In this document: in pieces, positions 53,494 through 62,442 of the stretch
Layout of the letters: the number at the start of each line of letters is the position of its first letter
Numbering within the stretch: position 1 is the first letter of the stretch
NCBI RefSeq assembly: GCF_004011175.1
Contig: NZ_RQXX01000001.1
Span: forward strand, 372,001 to 436,000
Direction: 5' to 3'
DNA: 64,000 nt
Origin: Mesobaculum littorinae
GTDB taxonomy: Bacteria; Pseudomonadota; Alphaproteobacteria; Rhodobacterales; Rhodobacteraceae
The notes under the pieces: model-generated
Seen by the model: the letters and a program-made list of their open reading frames with translations, nothing else
Databases searched by the model: none
Told to the model about the DNA's origin: nothing
Position numbers and translations under genes: made by a program

Positions 53494-53988
53494 ATGCGGA
53501 TCGGACTATATCCGGGCACCTTCGACCCGGTCACCCACGGGCATCTCGACATCATCCGCCGCGCCGCGGCGCTGGTGGATCGCCTGGTGATCGGAGTCGC
53601 CATCAATCGCGACAAGGGCCCCCTGTTTTCGCTGGAGGAACGTGTCGCGATGCTGGAGGCCGAGGCAGCCGCCCTGAATGGCTCGACCGAGATCGTCGTG
53701 CACCCCTTCGAGAACCTGCTTATCGATTGCGCGCGCGACGTGGGCGCGGGGATCATCGTGCGCGGGCTGCGCGCCGTGGCGGATTTCGAGTACGAGTACC
53801 AGATGGTCGGGATGAACCGGCTTCTCGACGACTCGATCGAGACGGTGTTCCTGATGGCCGAGGCCGAACACCAGGCGATCGCGTCGAAGCTGGTCAAGGA
53901 AATCGCGCGGCTGGACGGTGATGTCTCAAGCTTTGTCACGCCCCAAGTGCGCGACGCCCTGATTTCCAAGTTCGCCCGAAAGGCCTGA
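53494..53988 (+). CDS. coaD: Phosphopantetheine adenylyltransferase
   Basis: A 164-residue enzyme of coenzyme A synthesis that adenylates 4'-phosphopantetheine. The nucleotidyltransferase start YPGTFDPVTHGHLDIIRRA gives the HxGH motif, RGLRAVADFEYEYQM is the pantetheine-binding part, and VSSFVTPQVRDAL the C-terminal motif. AGGAGGGG lies before ATG 53494. Confidence 0.97.
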   Translation: MRIGLYPGTFDPVTHGHLDIIRRAAALVDRLVIGVAINRDKGPLFSLEERVAMLEAEAAALNGSTEIVVHPFENLLIDCARDVGAGIIVRGLRAVADFEYEYQMVGMNRLLDDSIETVFLMAEAEHQAIASKLVKEIARLDGDVSSFVTPQVRDALISKFARKA

Positions 53989-54114
53989 ATGTCGGGCCGA
54001 TCCGGCGGGGCTGATCCGGCAGGAGAGGCCGGTCGGGATAGCTCGGGCAGGGCCAAATCAGGCGGGGGGCTGGCTAAGTCACATCCCGACGGGAAAGGCC
54101 GGTTGAAAAGCGAA

Positions 54115-54142
54115 GCGGGCAGGGCCGTTCTGGCCTGCCCGC
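54115..54142 (-). terminator. Probable terminator of the DUF1127 gene
   Basis: GCGGGCAGGGCC and GGCCTGCCCGC pair over 11 bp with one bulged G. On the minus strand it is followed by TTCGCTTTTC, and it starts about 50 bases past the DUF1127 stop. Confidence 0.5.
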
Positions 54143-54192
54143 GTCACATGCAGTGCAGTCGTTGTCCGGAGGGATCGGTCTCCGGCGCCCGA

Positions 54193-54354
54193 TCAGCGGC
54201 CATAAACGGCGCGGCGGGCGATGCTGTGGACGTCTTCGTGAAAGATGTTGAGGTCGAGAGCAGTGTCCACGGACATGTTGGAGAGCTCGGCGACGGTGCG
54301 GTTGTAGGCGGCGCGACGGCGGGCGGCGCTGCGAAGGGTCGTGAAGAGTTTCAT
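54193..54354 (-). CDS. Small DUF1127 protein
   Basis: A 53-residue basic protein: MKLFTTLRSAARRRAAYNRT followed by VAELSNMSVDTALDLNIFHEDVHSIARRAVYGR-type sequence read from the DNA. The pattern Tyr-x3-ELS-x-M-x4-A-x-DL-x-I-x3-D-x3-IAR-x-AVYG is that of alphaproteobacterial DUF1127 (YjiS-like) proteins, small Arg-rich proteins linked to RNA turnover and phosphate or stress responses. It is monocistronic with a likely terminator behind it. GAGGC lies upstream of ATG 54354. A longer overlapping frame (54074-54439) has no family features. Confidence 0.85.
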   Translation of the reverse strand: MKLFTTLRSAARRRAAYNRTVAELSNMSVDTALDLNIFHEDVHSIARRAVYGR

Positions 54355-54700
54355 TTCTGTGCCTCGTTCGGTTCGGTTCAGGTGGTCCGGTCTTCGTTCC
54401 GGTCACTGGGAAAATGCCCATTCCGTTAGCGCCGGACAAGCGAGGTTTCGGTCGTGCTGCAATGCAGAAACTGCAAGGCTCGGGTAGGGGCAGCAGGAGC
54501 CCGGGATCGCCTCACGAGAGCCCTTGACCGGCGAAGGACAGAGGTCGTCGCACCGATCCATTCCCCGCAATTCGAACGATAACGCCCGGGTCACACCCGC
54601 GTCAGCGTGAACCCCGGGGCTGGTTGAGACGTTGGCGGCAGGTTTATGTTACCCAAGGCCGCATCATCCCTGCCGCGGCCTATTTTAGGAAGGTATCTTG
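54355..54700. other. 346-bp divergent promoter region
   Basis: The gap separates the DUF1127 gene (-) from the L,D-transpeptidase gene (+), so both promoters must be here. No box pair is compelling; TATGTT at 54645-54650 with TTGAGA at 54624-54629 has only a 15-bp spacer. TAGGAAGG at 54686-54693 is the Shine-Dalgarno of the rightward gene. Confidence 0.4.
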
Positions 54701-56020
54701 ATGTCCAAAGCCGCCCTGGCCACTGCCTTGGTTTTCACCGCCACCGCCAGCCTGGCTCAGTCCGGCCAACCGACCAGCGATGAGGTCCGCAGGCTACTGG
54801 AACGGGACGCGCCGCAGGCCCCCGCCTCCGAGCCGCCCGTCGCCGCGCCCGGCACCACGGGCGTCGGCAACGTGACGGTCAGCCCGCTGACCTCGACCGA
54901 CCAGGGGGACACCACCCAGGGCGGCACGGATCCCTCTGCGACATCGGACCCCATGGCGCAACCCGATGCCGGCGGCGCGTCGGCAGAGGGAATGCCGGAC
55001 CCCCAGGCCGCGCAGCCCGACGCGACAACGGGCGACACGGAGCCGGACGGCACCTCCGCCTCTGACCCGGCCAGCGATGACGTGGCTTCGGGCCAGCAGC
55101 AGGCTTCGCGACCTCTCCCGCCCACGCCCGATCAGATCGAGGCGGCGCGCTACGACGGTGGCCCGCTGCCCGAAAAACAGTCGGCCCTGACCGCGCGGCT
55201 GCAGATCCTGCTCGACCGCGCCGGCGTCTCTCCGGGTGTGATCGACGGCTGGAAGGGCGGCATGTCCGAAAGCGCGATCCACGCGTTCGAGGTCCGGCTG
55301 GGCCTGCCCGCCGACGGGGTGCTGGACATGGAGGTCTGGCAGCTTCTGGGTGGCGACAGCGCGATGCCGATGTTGCAGAGCTATACGATCACCGATGCCG
55401 ATGTCGCCGACATCTCCGCTCCGCTGCCCAGCGATTACGGTGAGATGGCGCAGCTTGACCACCTGGGCTATACCAGCGTCGCCGAGAAACTGGCCGAGCG
55501 GTTCCACATGGACGAAGAGTTCTTGGAACAGCTCAATCCCGACGCCGCCTTCGTGCCCGGCGAAACCCTGACCGTCGCCAACCCCGGGGCCGACCAGCAG
55601 GGCACCGTGACCCGGATCGAGGTGCGCAAGCAGACCTCGCGTCTGGCGGCCTTCGATGCGACGGGACGCATGATCGCGAATTACCCGGTGACGATCGGGT
55701 CGTCGGACACGCCGTCGCCCTCGGGCGTCGTCGAAGTCGAGGCCGTGGCGTGGGATCCGACCTATAGCTACGATCCTTCAAAGAACTTTCAGCAGGGCGA
55801 CAACGACGAGTTCCTGACGATCCCGCCGGGGCCGAATGGCCCCGTGGGGTCGGTCTGGATCGACCTGTCTAAGCCCACCTACGGGCTGCACGGCACGCCC
55901 AACCCCTCTAGCCTTTTCAAGAACAACAGCCATGGATGCGTGCGCCTGACGAATTGGGACGTGACCGAACTGGGCCGCATGGTCGAGCGCTCGCGCGCGG
56001 TGGTGGAGTTCGTCGAATGA
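54701..56020 (+). CDS. L,D-transpeptidase with peptidoglycan-binding domain
   Basis: A 439-residue exported protein. Residues 1-20 are a signal peptide (ATASLAQS). Residues 25-145 are low-complexity, acidic and Pro/Gln-rich. A peptidoglycan-binding helical domain follows at about 160-220 (LQILLDRAGVSPGVIDGWKGG, then LGLPADGVLD), then a LysM-like stretch and the YkuD domain at about 305-439 with the catalytic NNSHGCVRLTNWD. It should make 3-3 cross-links in the periplasm. The stop overlaps the extensin-like gene start (ATGA). Confidence 0.93.
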   Translation: MSKAALATALVFTATASLAQSGQPTSDEVRRLLERDAPQAPASEPPVAAPGTTGVGNVTVSPLTSTDQGDTTQGGTDPSATSDPMAQPDAGGASAEGMPDPQAAQPDATTGDTEPDGTSASDPASDDVASGQQQASRPLPPTPDQIEAARYDGGPLPEKQSALTARLQILLDRAGVSPGVIDGWKGGMSESAIHAFEVRLGLPADGVLDMEVWQLLGGDSAMPMLQSYTITDADVADISAPLPSDYGEMAQLDHLGYTSVAEKLAERFHMDEEFLEQLNPDAAFVPGETLTVANPGADQQGTVTRIEVRKQTSRLAAFDATGRMIANYPVTIGSSDTPSPSGVVEVEAVAWDPTYSYDPSKNFQQGDNDEFLTIPPGPNGPVGSVWIDLSKPTYGLHGTPNPSSLFKNNSHGCVRLTNWDVTELGRMVERSRAVVEFVE

Positions 56021-57096
56021 CACCTCGGTTGGGCCGGCGCGCCGGCGGGCTGCGCCTTGCGGTGCTCGTTTCGGTCCTCGCCCTCGCGGCGGGCGCCGGT
56101 GTCGCGCAGATCGATCCGCCCGAAACCGCGCCGCGCCCGCAGACCCGCCCCGAAGCGCCGGAGACGGGCGCGGATGCCCCTCAGACGCCCAGCCTGCAGT
56201 TCGGGGCCCCCGCGGCCCCGCAAGAAGCGGACGAGACTGAGGCAGCCGAGCCCGCCGATCAGCCTGAGCCCGACGCGGCGCCCGTGGCCTCGGCCCCCTC
56301 AGGGTCCGCAACGCCCCCCGACACCGCGCCCGCCGCGAAGCAGACGTCCGACACGGAAGCGCAGCCTGACGCCGAGGATCCGGCGGCAGACGTGGCGGGG
56401 CAGGAGGCTCCCGCGCCGAACGCCGTGCCCGCAAGCGACGGCAACCCGGCCGAGGAGAGCGAGACCGCGGATGCCGACGCGTCCGCGCCGGAGCCCCCCG
56501 CCGGCCCGCCGCATTACGAGGATCTGGCCGAAACCGAGGCTGAGTTCGCAGCCTGCACCGCGGTACTCGACCGGCTTGGCGCGACGTGGCGGGAAGAGCC
56601 TGCCGTTACCGACCCTGCCGACCGCGACTGCGGCATTGCTCGCCCGGTGGTGGTGAGCGAGGTGGCCCCGGGCATCGCCCTGACGCCCGAGGCCACGTTG
56701 CGCTGCGACACCGCTCTGGCGCTGGCCGACTGGGTGGCCGACGTCCTGCGCCCCGCCGCCGCGCGTCTGCCCGACCGCGGCCACCTGACCGAACTGCGGC
56801 AAGGCTCGGCCTATGTGTGCCGTGGCCGGAACGGGGATACCACGCAACGGGCCTCGGAGCATTCGTTCGGCAATGCGATAGACATCATGGCGCTTGGGTT
56901 CTCCGAGGGCGACCCGCTGGTCATCGAACCGCGCGAACGCACCGGCAGCCTCGAGGAATCGGTCCAGAAGGCCGCGCAGGCCAGCGCCTGCCTCTATTTC
57001 ACCACCGTTCTCGGACCGGGCAGCAACGCCGCCCATGACGACCACCTGCACCTGGATATCAAGGCCCGCAACGGCGGCTTCCGCCTTTGCCAGTAG
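56017..57096 (+). CDS. Extensin-like C-terminal domain protein (M15-like)
   Basis: A 359-residue exported protein. Residues 1-30 are a signal peptide (LAVLVSVLALAAGAGVAQ). Residues 35-165 are Pro/Ala/Glu/Asp-rich. The C-terminal 190 residues are the extensin-like domain, with EHSFGNAIDIMALGF and HDDHLHLDIK providing the zinc-type His/Asp residues also seen in M15 D,D-carboxypeptidases. Four to six Cys suggest disulfides. Coupling to the L,D-transpeptidase points to joint cell-wall remodelling. Confidence 0.9.
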   Translation: MTPRLGRRAGGLRLAVLVSVLALAAGAGVAQIDPPETAPRPQTRPEAPETGADAPQTPSLQFGAPAAPQEADETEAAEPADQPEPDAAPVASAPSGSATPPDTAPAAKQTSDTEAQPDAEDPAADVAGQEAPAPNAVPASDGNPAEESETADADASAPEPPAGPPHYEDLAETEAEFAACTAVLDRLGATWREEPAVTDPADRDCGIARPVVVSEVAPGIALTPEATLRCDTALALADWVADVLRPAAARLPDRGHLTELRQGSAYVCRGRNGDTTQRASEHSFGNAIDIMALGFSEGDPLVIEPRERTGSLEESVQKAAQASACLYFTTVLGPGSNAAHDDHLHLDIKARNGGFRLCQ

Positions 57097-57135
57097 CAAC
57101 TCGGATGCTTCAGGGATGAAGCAACCGCCGATATG

Positions 57136-57167
57136 AAAAAGCGCGCCGCCGGATAAACCGGCGGCGC
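57136..57167 (-). terminator. Intrinsic terminator of gap
   Basis: GCGCCGCCGG-ATAAA-CCGGCGGCGC is a perfect 10-bp stem. On the minus strand it is followed by TTTTTC, about 40 bases past the gap stop. On the plus strand it has no T run but may also slow polymerase leaving the extensin-like gene. Confidence 0.85.
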
Positions 57168-57207
57168 ACTCGCATTCAGGGTAAGACCGGGCCGGGGCCC
57201 CGTCAGA

Positions 57208-58209
57208 TCAGAGCAGCTTTCCCATCGCCACGGCCGTGTCGGCCATGCGGTTCGAGAAGCCCCATTCATTGTCGTACCACGTCAGGATGCGGCACATCGT
57301 GCCCTCCATCACCTTGGTCTGGTCGGTGTGGAAGATCGACGAATGGCTGTCATGGTTGAAGTCGGTGCTGACCAGCTTCTCATCCGTGTAGCCCAGCACG
57401 CCCTTCAGCGGGCCGTCGGCTGCCTTGCGGATGGCGGCGTTGATCTCGTCCACGCTGGTGTCGCGCGCCGCCTCGAAGGTCAGGTCCACGACCGACACGT
57501 TGGGCGTGGGCACGCGGATCGCGACGCCGTCCAGCTTGCCGTTCAGCTCGGGCAGCACCAGGCCCACGGCCTTGGCGGCACCGGTCGAGGTCGGGATCAT
57601 CGACAGCGCCGCGGCGCGCGCGCGGTAGAGATCCTTGTGCATGGTGTCCAGCGTCGGCTGGTCGCCGGTGTAGCTGTGGATCGTGGTCATGAAGCCCTTC
57701 ACGATGCCGATCTCGTCGTTCAGCACCTTGGCAACGGGGCTCAGGCAGTTCGTGGTGCACGAGGCGTTCGACACCACGATGTCGTCCTTGGTCAGGCTTT
57801 CGTGGTTGACACCGTAGACGATGGTCTTGTCCGCGCCGGTGCCCGGGGCCGAGATCAGGACCCGCTTGGCCCCGGTCTCCAGATGCGGCTGGCACTTCTC
57901 CTTCGAGGTGAAGATGCCCGTGCATTCCAGGATGATGTCGACATCGCCCCAGGGAAGCTCGGCCGGGTTCTTGATCGCGGTGACCTTCATCGGGCCGCGG
58001 CCTACGTCGATCGTGTCCTCGGTGGTCTTCACCTCGGCCGGGAACCGCCCGTGCACGCTGTCGTAGCGCAGAAGATGGGCGTTGGTCTCGACCGGACCCA
58101 GATCGTTGATCGCCACGACCTCGATATCGGTGCGGCCGGATTCGATGATCGCGCGAAGCACGTTGCGCCCGATCCGTCCGAAGCCGTTGATGGCGACTTT
58201 GACACTCAT
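57208..58209 (-). CDS. gap: Glyceraldehyde-3-phosphate dehydrogenase, type I
   Basis: A 333-residue NAD-dependent glycolytic/gluconeogenic enzyme. The N-terminal [12 protein letters not shown] binds NAD, the catalytic Cys is in [12 protein letters not shown] near residue 152, the His is in IHSYTGDQ, and [12 protein letters not shown] ends the protein. Asp in AINDLG near residue 34 indicates NAD preference. It lies 70 bp after the 46-aa membrane protein gene, on the same strand, and has its own terminator. Confidence 0.98.
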   Translation of the reverse strand: MSVKVAINGFGRIGRNVLRAIIESGRTDIEVVAINDLGPVETNAHLLRYDSVHGRFPAEVKTTEDTIDVGRGPMKVTAIKNPAELPWGDVDIILECTGIFTSKEKCQPHLETGAKRVLISAPGTGADKTIVYGVNHESLTKDDIVVSNASCTTNCLSPVAKVLNDEIGIVKGFMTTIHSYTGDQPTLDTMHKDLYRARAAALSMIPTSTGAAKAVGLVLPELNGKLDGVAIRVPTPNVSVVDLTFEAARDTSVDEINAAIRKAADGPLKGVLGYTDEKLVSTDFNHDSHSSIFHTDQTKVMEGTMCRILTWYDNEWGFSNRMADTAVAMGKLL

Positions 58210-58279
58210 GTCTTTCTCCTCGCTGATGCGCTTTGCGCGTTACCTTGTGCTTTTCGCGCCCGAGGTCAACACTAGGTGG

Positions 58280-58420
58280 CTATCGCCAGAAGGCCATGAC
58301 CTGGATCAGGTCGACGAATTGCTTTGCGAGGAAGATGTGCGCGTCGAAGCCGAACCAGAAATTGATCCCCAGCGCGACAAGGATGGCCAGCCCGAGGCCC
58401 AGGGCAATGGAGTTGGTCAT
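58280..58420 (-). CDS. 46-aa single-helix membrane protein
   Basis: Starts MTNSIALGLGLAILVALGIN and ends FLAKQFVDLIQVMAFWR. One membrane helix (residues 5-24) is followed by an amphipathic, Trp-ended tail. GGAGGG at proper spacing precedes ATG 58420, and the gene sits 70 bp before gap on the same strand. I recall similar short proteins next to gap in Rhodobacteraceae, but no function is known. Too short for most gene finders. Confidence 0.7.
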   Translation of the reverse strand: MTNSIALGLGLAILVALGINFWFGFDAHIFLAKQFVDLIQVMAFWR

Positions 58421-58494
58421 GGGGCAGGGCCCTCCGCAGCTGTCGCCCCGCAACTTGCCAGACGAGCCCCGCCCTGGCCAGAGCGGCGCAGGGC

Positions 58495-58878
58495 ATGACG
58501 CGCGCCCCCTCCGTGCAAAACCTTCGCCCGCGGAAAATCGCCGATGCCCTCGGGCGCTGGCTGCTCGCCGCACTTTTCCTCGCCGGTGCCGCGCAGAAGA
58601 CGGCCGATCCCCAGCCGGTCATGCAGCTTCTCGCGTCCAAGGGACTGCCGGCAGCGCTGGTCTGGCCGGCCCTTGCCTATAACGCGGCGGCGGGCCTCTG
58701 CCTCGCCCTGAACCTCTGGCGCGGGCCCGTGGCGCTGTCCCTTGCCCTCTACACGGCCTTCACCAGCTGGTTTCACTACATTCCCGCCGACCCGTGGCAG
58801 ATGTCGATCTTCGTCAAGAACTGGGCCATCGCCGGGGGGCTTCTCTGCGTGGCGGCAGCCCCCGATCCAGCCCGATAG
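58495..58878 (+). CDS. DoxX-family membrane protein
   Basis: A 127-residue protein with four predicted helices. The pattern RWLLAALFLAGAAQKTADPQPVMQLLASKGLP at the start is the DoxX core (helix, then loop after a Lys/Asp pair), and FHYIPADPWQMSIFVKNWAIAGGLL is the fourth-helix part. The role of DoxX proteins is poorly defined; some act with oxidoreductases. It is divergent from the 46-aa gene and convergent with tkt. Confidence 0.82.
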   Translation: MTRAPSVQNLRPRKIADALGRWLLAALFLAGAAQKTADPQPVMQLLASKGLPAALVWPALAYNAAAGLCLALNLWRGPVALSLALYTAFTSWFHYIPADPWQMSIFVKNWAIAGGLLCVAAAPDPAR

Positions 58879-58935
58879 GCCCGAGCGCGACATGCACCCT
58901 CGCATCGGGTTCATCACCCGAGCGCCCCTGGTTTC

Positions 58936-58964
58936 TTCTCTTCGAAAATACTCCCGCCGGAGGC
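58936..58964 (-). repeat. Dispersed 3'-end element GCCTCCGGCGGGAGTATTTT, copy 1
   Basis: On the minus strand GCCTCCGGCGGGAGTATTTT is followed by CGAAGAGAA. It includes the mini-hairpin CTCC-GGCG-GGAG with a T tract. It lies behind the tkt stop. A close match occurs at 62571-62602. I recall this element as frequent behind genes in Rhodobacteraceae. Confidence 0.65.
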
Positions 58965-58994
58965 AAAAGCGCCACCCCGAAGGGTGGCGCTTTC
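58964..58994. terminator. Bidirectional intrinsic terminator between DoxX gene and tkt
   Basis: GCGCCACCC-CGAA-GGGTGGCGC is a perfect 9-bp stem with a tetraloop, followed by TTTC on the plus strand and TTTTG on the minus strand. It serves the two convergent genes. Confidence 0.85.
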
Positions 58995-59040
58995 GACAAT
59001 ATGGCGCGCGCCGAAGGCGCTCAATTCGGCAACCCCAAGG

Positions 59041-61059
59041 TCAGAGCAGAGCCTTGACCTTCTCGACCGTCGCCTCGGCCGTGATGCCGAAATGGGCGTA
59101 AAGCTCGGGCGCCGGGCCCGAGGCGCCGAAGCCTTCCATGCCGACGAAGTCCTGCTTGGCCTCGCGGCCGCGTTCGCCCAGCAGCCAGCGATCCCAGCTT
59201 TGCCGCACGCCGGCCTCGATCGCCACGCGAACCGGACCCGCGGGCAGGACCCGCTTGCGGTAGCGCTCGTCCTGCTCGGCGAAGAGCTCCATGCAGGGCA
59301 TCGAAACGACGCGCGTGCCGATGCCCTCGGCCTGCAGCATCTCGCGGGCCTTCATCGCGATCTCGACTTCGGAACCGGTGGCCATCAGGATCGCCTGGCG
59401 CTTGCCCTCGGCCTCGGCCAGGACATAGGCGCCCTGGGCGCTGAGGTTCTTGGTCTTGTGCTCGGTCCGCACGGTGGGCAGGCCCTGGCGCGACAGGGCC
59501 AGGATCGAGGGCGTCGACGTCGTGGTCAGCGCCAGTTCCCAGGCCTCGGCGGTCTCGACCACGTCGGCGGGGCGGAATACCCAGGTGTTGGGCGTGGCGC
59601 GGCACATCGACAGGTGCTCGACCGGCTGGTGCGTCGGGCCGTCCTCGCCCAGGCCGATGGAATCATGGGTCATCACGTAGACCGCGGGGACGCCCATCAG
59701 GGCAGACAGGCGGATCGCGCCGCGGGCATAATCGGTGAAGCACATGAAGGTGCCGCCGTAGGGGCGCACGCCGCCGTGCAGCCACAGGCCGTTCATCGCC
59801 GCGGCCATGCCATGTTCGCGGATGCCGTAGTGGATGTAGCGGCCCTTGCGGTCCTCGGGCGTGAAAATGCCCAGATCCGCCGTCAGCGTGTTGTTCGACC
59901 CCGTCAGGTCGGCCGAGCCGCCGATCGTCTCGGGCATCACCGGGTTCACGACCTCGAGCACCATTTCCGAGGCCTTGCGCGTGGCGACCTTGGGCAGGCC
60001 CTCGCTGGCCTGTTTCTTCAGCGCGCGGATGGTGGGGGCCAGCTTCTTCGGCGCCTCGCCCTTGGTGATCCGGTCATGCAGCGCCTTGCGGTTGTCCGAC
60101 AGCGCGTCGAACCGGGTCTGCCAGTCGGCATGCGCCTCGGCGCCGCGACGGCCAAAGCCTTCCCACGCCGATTTCACGTCCTCGGGGATCTCGAAGGGCG
60201 CGTGGTGCCAGCCGTAGGCGTCGCGCACCTTGGCGATCTCTTCGTCGCCCAGGGCCGAGCCATGCGCCTTTGCGGTGCCCTGCTTGGTCGGCGCGCCGTA
60301 ACCGATGGTGGTGCGGCAGGCGATCATCGTCGGGCGATCCTGCGCCTTGGCCTCTTCCATCGCGGCGTCGATTTCCTCGGGGTTGTGCCCGTCGACGGCG
60401 ATGGTGTGCCATCCGCAGGCCTCGAACCGGGCGCGCTGGTCGGTGATGTCGGCCTTCTTCACGTCGCCATCGATCGAGATGCCGTTGTCATCGAAGAGAA
60501 CCGTCAGCTTCGACAGCTTCTGCATGCCGGCAAGGGCGATGGCCTCGTGGCTGATGCCTTCCATCAGGCAGCCGTCGCCGGCCAGCACCCAGGTGCGGTG
60601 GTCTACGATCTTCTTGCCGAAGCGGGCGCGCAGCGCCTCTTCGGCGATGGCAAAGCCCACCGCATTGGCCAGGCCCTGGCCCAGCGGTCCGGTCGTCGTC
60701 TCGACGCCGCGGATGTGGCCGTACTCGGGGTGGCCCGCGGTCGGGGATCCGACCTGGCGGAAATTCTTGATGTCGTCCAGCGTGATGCCCGGCGTGCCGG
60801 TCAGCCAAAGAAGGCCGTAGATCAGCATCGAGCCATGGCCGGTCGACAGGATGAAGCGGTCGCGGTCGGCCCATTCAGGGACGGAGGCGTCATATTTCAG
60901 GTGCTTCGAAAACAGCACTGTGGCGACGTCGGCCATGCCCATCGGCATGCCCGGATGGCCCGAGCCGGCCTTTTCGACGGCATCGATCGTCAGCATGCGC
61001 AGCGCCGCGGCCTGCGACCAGTGGTCGGAGAAACGGTCTTTCAGTTCGGCGATTTCCAC
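59041..61059 (-). CDS. tkt: Transketolase
   Basis: A 672-residue thiamine-diphosphate enzyme of the pentose phosphate and Calvin pathways. TPP-binding residues are in [11 protein letters not shown] near residue 31, [12 protein letters not shown] near 70 and [15 protein letters not shown] near 158. The catalytic Glu is in [14 protein letters not shown] near residue 415. GTG 61059 was chosen: the normal N-terminal helix ([23 protein letters not shown]) follows at once and GAGGGG lies upstream. Nothing else of the Calvin cycle is near except gap, which lies on the same strand 0.8 kb downstream behind a terminator. Confidence 0.97.
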   Translation of the reverse strand: MEIAELKDRFSDHWSQAAALRMLTIDAVEKAGSGHPGMPMGMADVATVLFSKHLKYDASVPEWADRDRFILSTGHGSMLIYGLLWLTGTPGITLDDIKNFRQVGSPTAGHPEYGHIRGVETTTGPLGQGLANAVGFAIAEEALRARFGKKIVDHRTWVLAGDGCLMEGISHEAIALAGMQKLSKLTVLFDDNGISIDGDVKKADITDQRARFEACGWHTIAVDGHNPEEIDAAMEEAKAQDRPTMIACRTTIGYGAPTKQGTAKAHGSALGDEEIAKVRDAYGWHHAPFEIPEDVKSAWEGFGRRGAEAHADWQTRFDALSDNRKALHDRITKGEAPKKLAPTIRALKKQASEGLPKVATRKASEMVLEVVNPVMPETIGGSADLTGSNNTLTADLGIFTPEDRKGRYIHYGIREHGMAAAMNGLWLHGGVRPYGGTFMCFTDYARGAIRLSALMGVPAVYVMTHDSIGLGEDGPTHQPVEHLSMCRATPNTWVFRPADVVETAEAWELALTTTSTPSILALSRQGLPTVRTEHKTKNLSAQGAYVLAEAEGKRQAILMATGSEVEIAMKAREMLQAEGIGTRVVSMPCMELFAEQDERYRKRVLPAGPVRVAIEAGVRQSWDRWLLGERGREAKQDFVGMEGFGASGPAPELYAHFGITAEATVEKVKALL

Positions 61060-61090
61060 GGGCGAGACCCCTCTGTTAGCGGTTTCGGCG

Positions 61091-61118
61091 GTGATAGCAG
61101 CCCTGCATCCAAGTTCAA
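61091..61118 (-). promoter_or_regulatory. Candidate promoter for tkt
   Basis: On the minus strand TTGAAC (61113-61118) and TATCAC (61091-61096) are 16 bp apart, each matching four of six consensus bases, about 30 bp before the tkt start. Confidence 0.4.
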
Positions 61119-61377
61119 GCTCTGCGCGAGACGGGCCCTGCCGCAGCGTCGCATGTCCATGGTGTTCCGAACTGTCCCGGTCCGGCGCGGGCGGCGCACG
61201 GAAGGGGTGGTCGCGCTTCGGGCGCATTTCGAGGGCGCTTCTTCGGGCGCATCCACCTCGATTGTGGAATTCCTGCATGATATTCGGTGAATGGGGGGTT
61301 TCGTGCAGGCCGCCCGGTAACGGAGGCGGGGATGGGCGCAACGCCGGGCCCGTTGCCCCCGGGGCCGTTTGCAGCCT

Positions 61378-61407
61378 GGCAGGGGCGCCCTTGGGCAAAC
61401 CCCTGCC
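61378..61407. repeat. Nested inverted repeat upstream of the zapA operon
   Basis: GGCAGGGG (61378-61385) pairs with CCCCTGCC (61400-61407), and inside it GCCC-TT-GGGC forms a second stem. The structure lies just before the palindrome/promoter at 61436. Confidence 0.45.
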
Positions 61408-61435
61408 GCCGCCGAGTGCAAGGGGGGCTGAATTC

Positions 61436-61455
61436 GCGTGTGAACACGCTAGAAT
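61436..61455 (+). promoter_or_regulatory. Palindrome abutting a -10 box upstream of the zapA operon
   Basis: GCGTGT-GA-ACACGC (61436-61449) is a perfect palindrome lying in the spacer position right before TAGAAT (61450-61455, five of six). The matching -35 (CTGAAT, 16 bp upstream) is weak, as for an activated or repressed promoter. Confidence 0.4.
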
Positions 61456-61547
61456 AGGATGTTGATAAGCCGTGACGATTCGCGGTGTCGCCCCGTCGCG
61501 GCACCCCGACCCGCGGCAGGGACGAAGGCGAGCGGGGAACAGCACAG

Positions 61548-62054
61548 ATGGATGACATCAGCGATCTGGAGCGGCGGCTGACGGCCGCGCTCGACCGGAT
61601 CAGCACCGGGATCGTACCTTTGCAGATACCGGGGCCCGAGCCCGAGCCGGCGCCCGTGGACACCGGCCTGCCCTCGGCCGAACAGCTTCTGGCCGAACTC
61701 GAATCCGAACGTGAGGTGACCGCCCAGCTGGAAGAGCGGGTGCGCGCGATCCGTGAAAAGCAGCATACCCGGGTGGCCGAGCTCGAGGCGGAGGGCGAGC
61801 GCCTGGCGCAGGCCCTCGCTGCATCCGAGGCCGAGGTGGCGCAGCTGCGCGGCGTGACCGAGGCACTGCGCGGCAATAATGATGCCTTGCGGCAGGCCAA
61901 CGAGGCCGGCGTGGGTGACCCCGAGCTGATCGACACCGCGATGCGCACCGAGCTTGAGGCGCTGCGCGCCCAGCACCGCAGCGACCGCGCCGAGATCGAG
62001 GCGATCCTTGCCGAACTTGCGCCTATTCTGGAAGGGGACGCGTCGAATGCCTGA
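61548..62054 (+). CDS. Coiled-coil protein encoded before zapA
   Basis: A 168-residue acidic protein. After [18 protein letters not shown], a Pro/Glu stretch spans residues 22-42, and from about 45 to 160 nearly all is Ala/Glu/Leu/Arg-rich heptad coiled coil ([20 protein letters not shown]). No enzymatic motif is present. It overlaps zapA by 8 nt and so is probably made with it; a role in division or Z-ring bundling is an inference from this coupling. Common in this position in Rhodobacterales as an unnamed gene. Confidence 0.75.
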   Translation: MDDISDLERRLTAALDRISTGIVPLQIPGPEPEPAPVDTGLPSAEQLLAELESEREVTAQLEERVRAIREKQHTRVAELEAEGERLAQALAASEAEVAQLRGVTEALRGNNDALRQANEAGVGDPELIDTAMRTELEALRAQHRSDRAEIEAILAELAPILEGDASNA

Positions 62055-62442
62055 AGTGAAGATCGCCATCGGCAACCGTGAGTTCGAGGTCGCCTGCCAG
62101 AGCGGCGAAGAGCATTACCTGCAATCCGCCGCACGCCTGCTGGATGTCGAGGCGACCTCGGTCCTAAGCCAGATGGGCCGCATGCCGGACACGCGGATGC
62201 TGCTGATGGCGGGCCTGATGCTGGCCGACAAGACCGCCGGGCTGGAGGATCAGCTGCGCGGCATGGAGGCGCAGGTCAAACAGATGCACGCCGAGCTCGA
62301 TGCGCTGCAGAAGGCCCCGAAACCCGCGCCCGAGCGTGTCGAGGTGCCGGTGATCCCCGCGAACGTGATCGAGAGCATGGCCGAACTGGCCGCCCGTGCC
62401 GAGGCTATCGCGGCCGCGGTCGACGACAAGCAGGCCGGCTGA
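62047..62442 (+). CDS. zapA: Cell division protein ZapA
   Basis: A 131-residue protein that cross-links FtsZ filaments in the Z-ring. The N-terminal domain has VKIAIGNREFEVACQSGEEHYLQSAARLLD, the ZapA pattern, followed by MLLMAGLMLADKTAGLEDQL and a coiled-coil dimerisation helix; the last 40 residues are Pro/Ala-rich and helical. It overlaps the upstream coiled-coil gene. I looked downstream for 6S RNA, which often follows zapA, and could not establish it. Confidence 0.9.
   Translation: MPEVKIAIGNREFEVACQSGEEHYLQSAARLLDVEATSVLSQMGRMPDTRMLLMAGLMLADKTAGLEDQLRGMEAQVKQMHAELDALQKAPKPAPERVEVPVIPANVIESMAELAARAEAIAAAVDDKQAG

Larger units (their letters stand above)
61060..61547. other. 488-bp divergent promoter region between tkt and the coiled-coil/zapA genes
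   Basis: No gene is visible. The left part has the tkt promoter candidate. The right part has a large hairpin (61378-61407) and a palindrome beside a -10 box (61436-61455). Short frames on both strands lack family features. Confidence 0.5.

Noticed and set aside
54074-54439. 121-codon frame covering the DUF1127 gene in another frame
   Set aside because: Low-complexity Arg/Pro/His composition and no family match; the shorter DUF1127 frame is recognisable.
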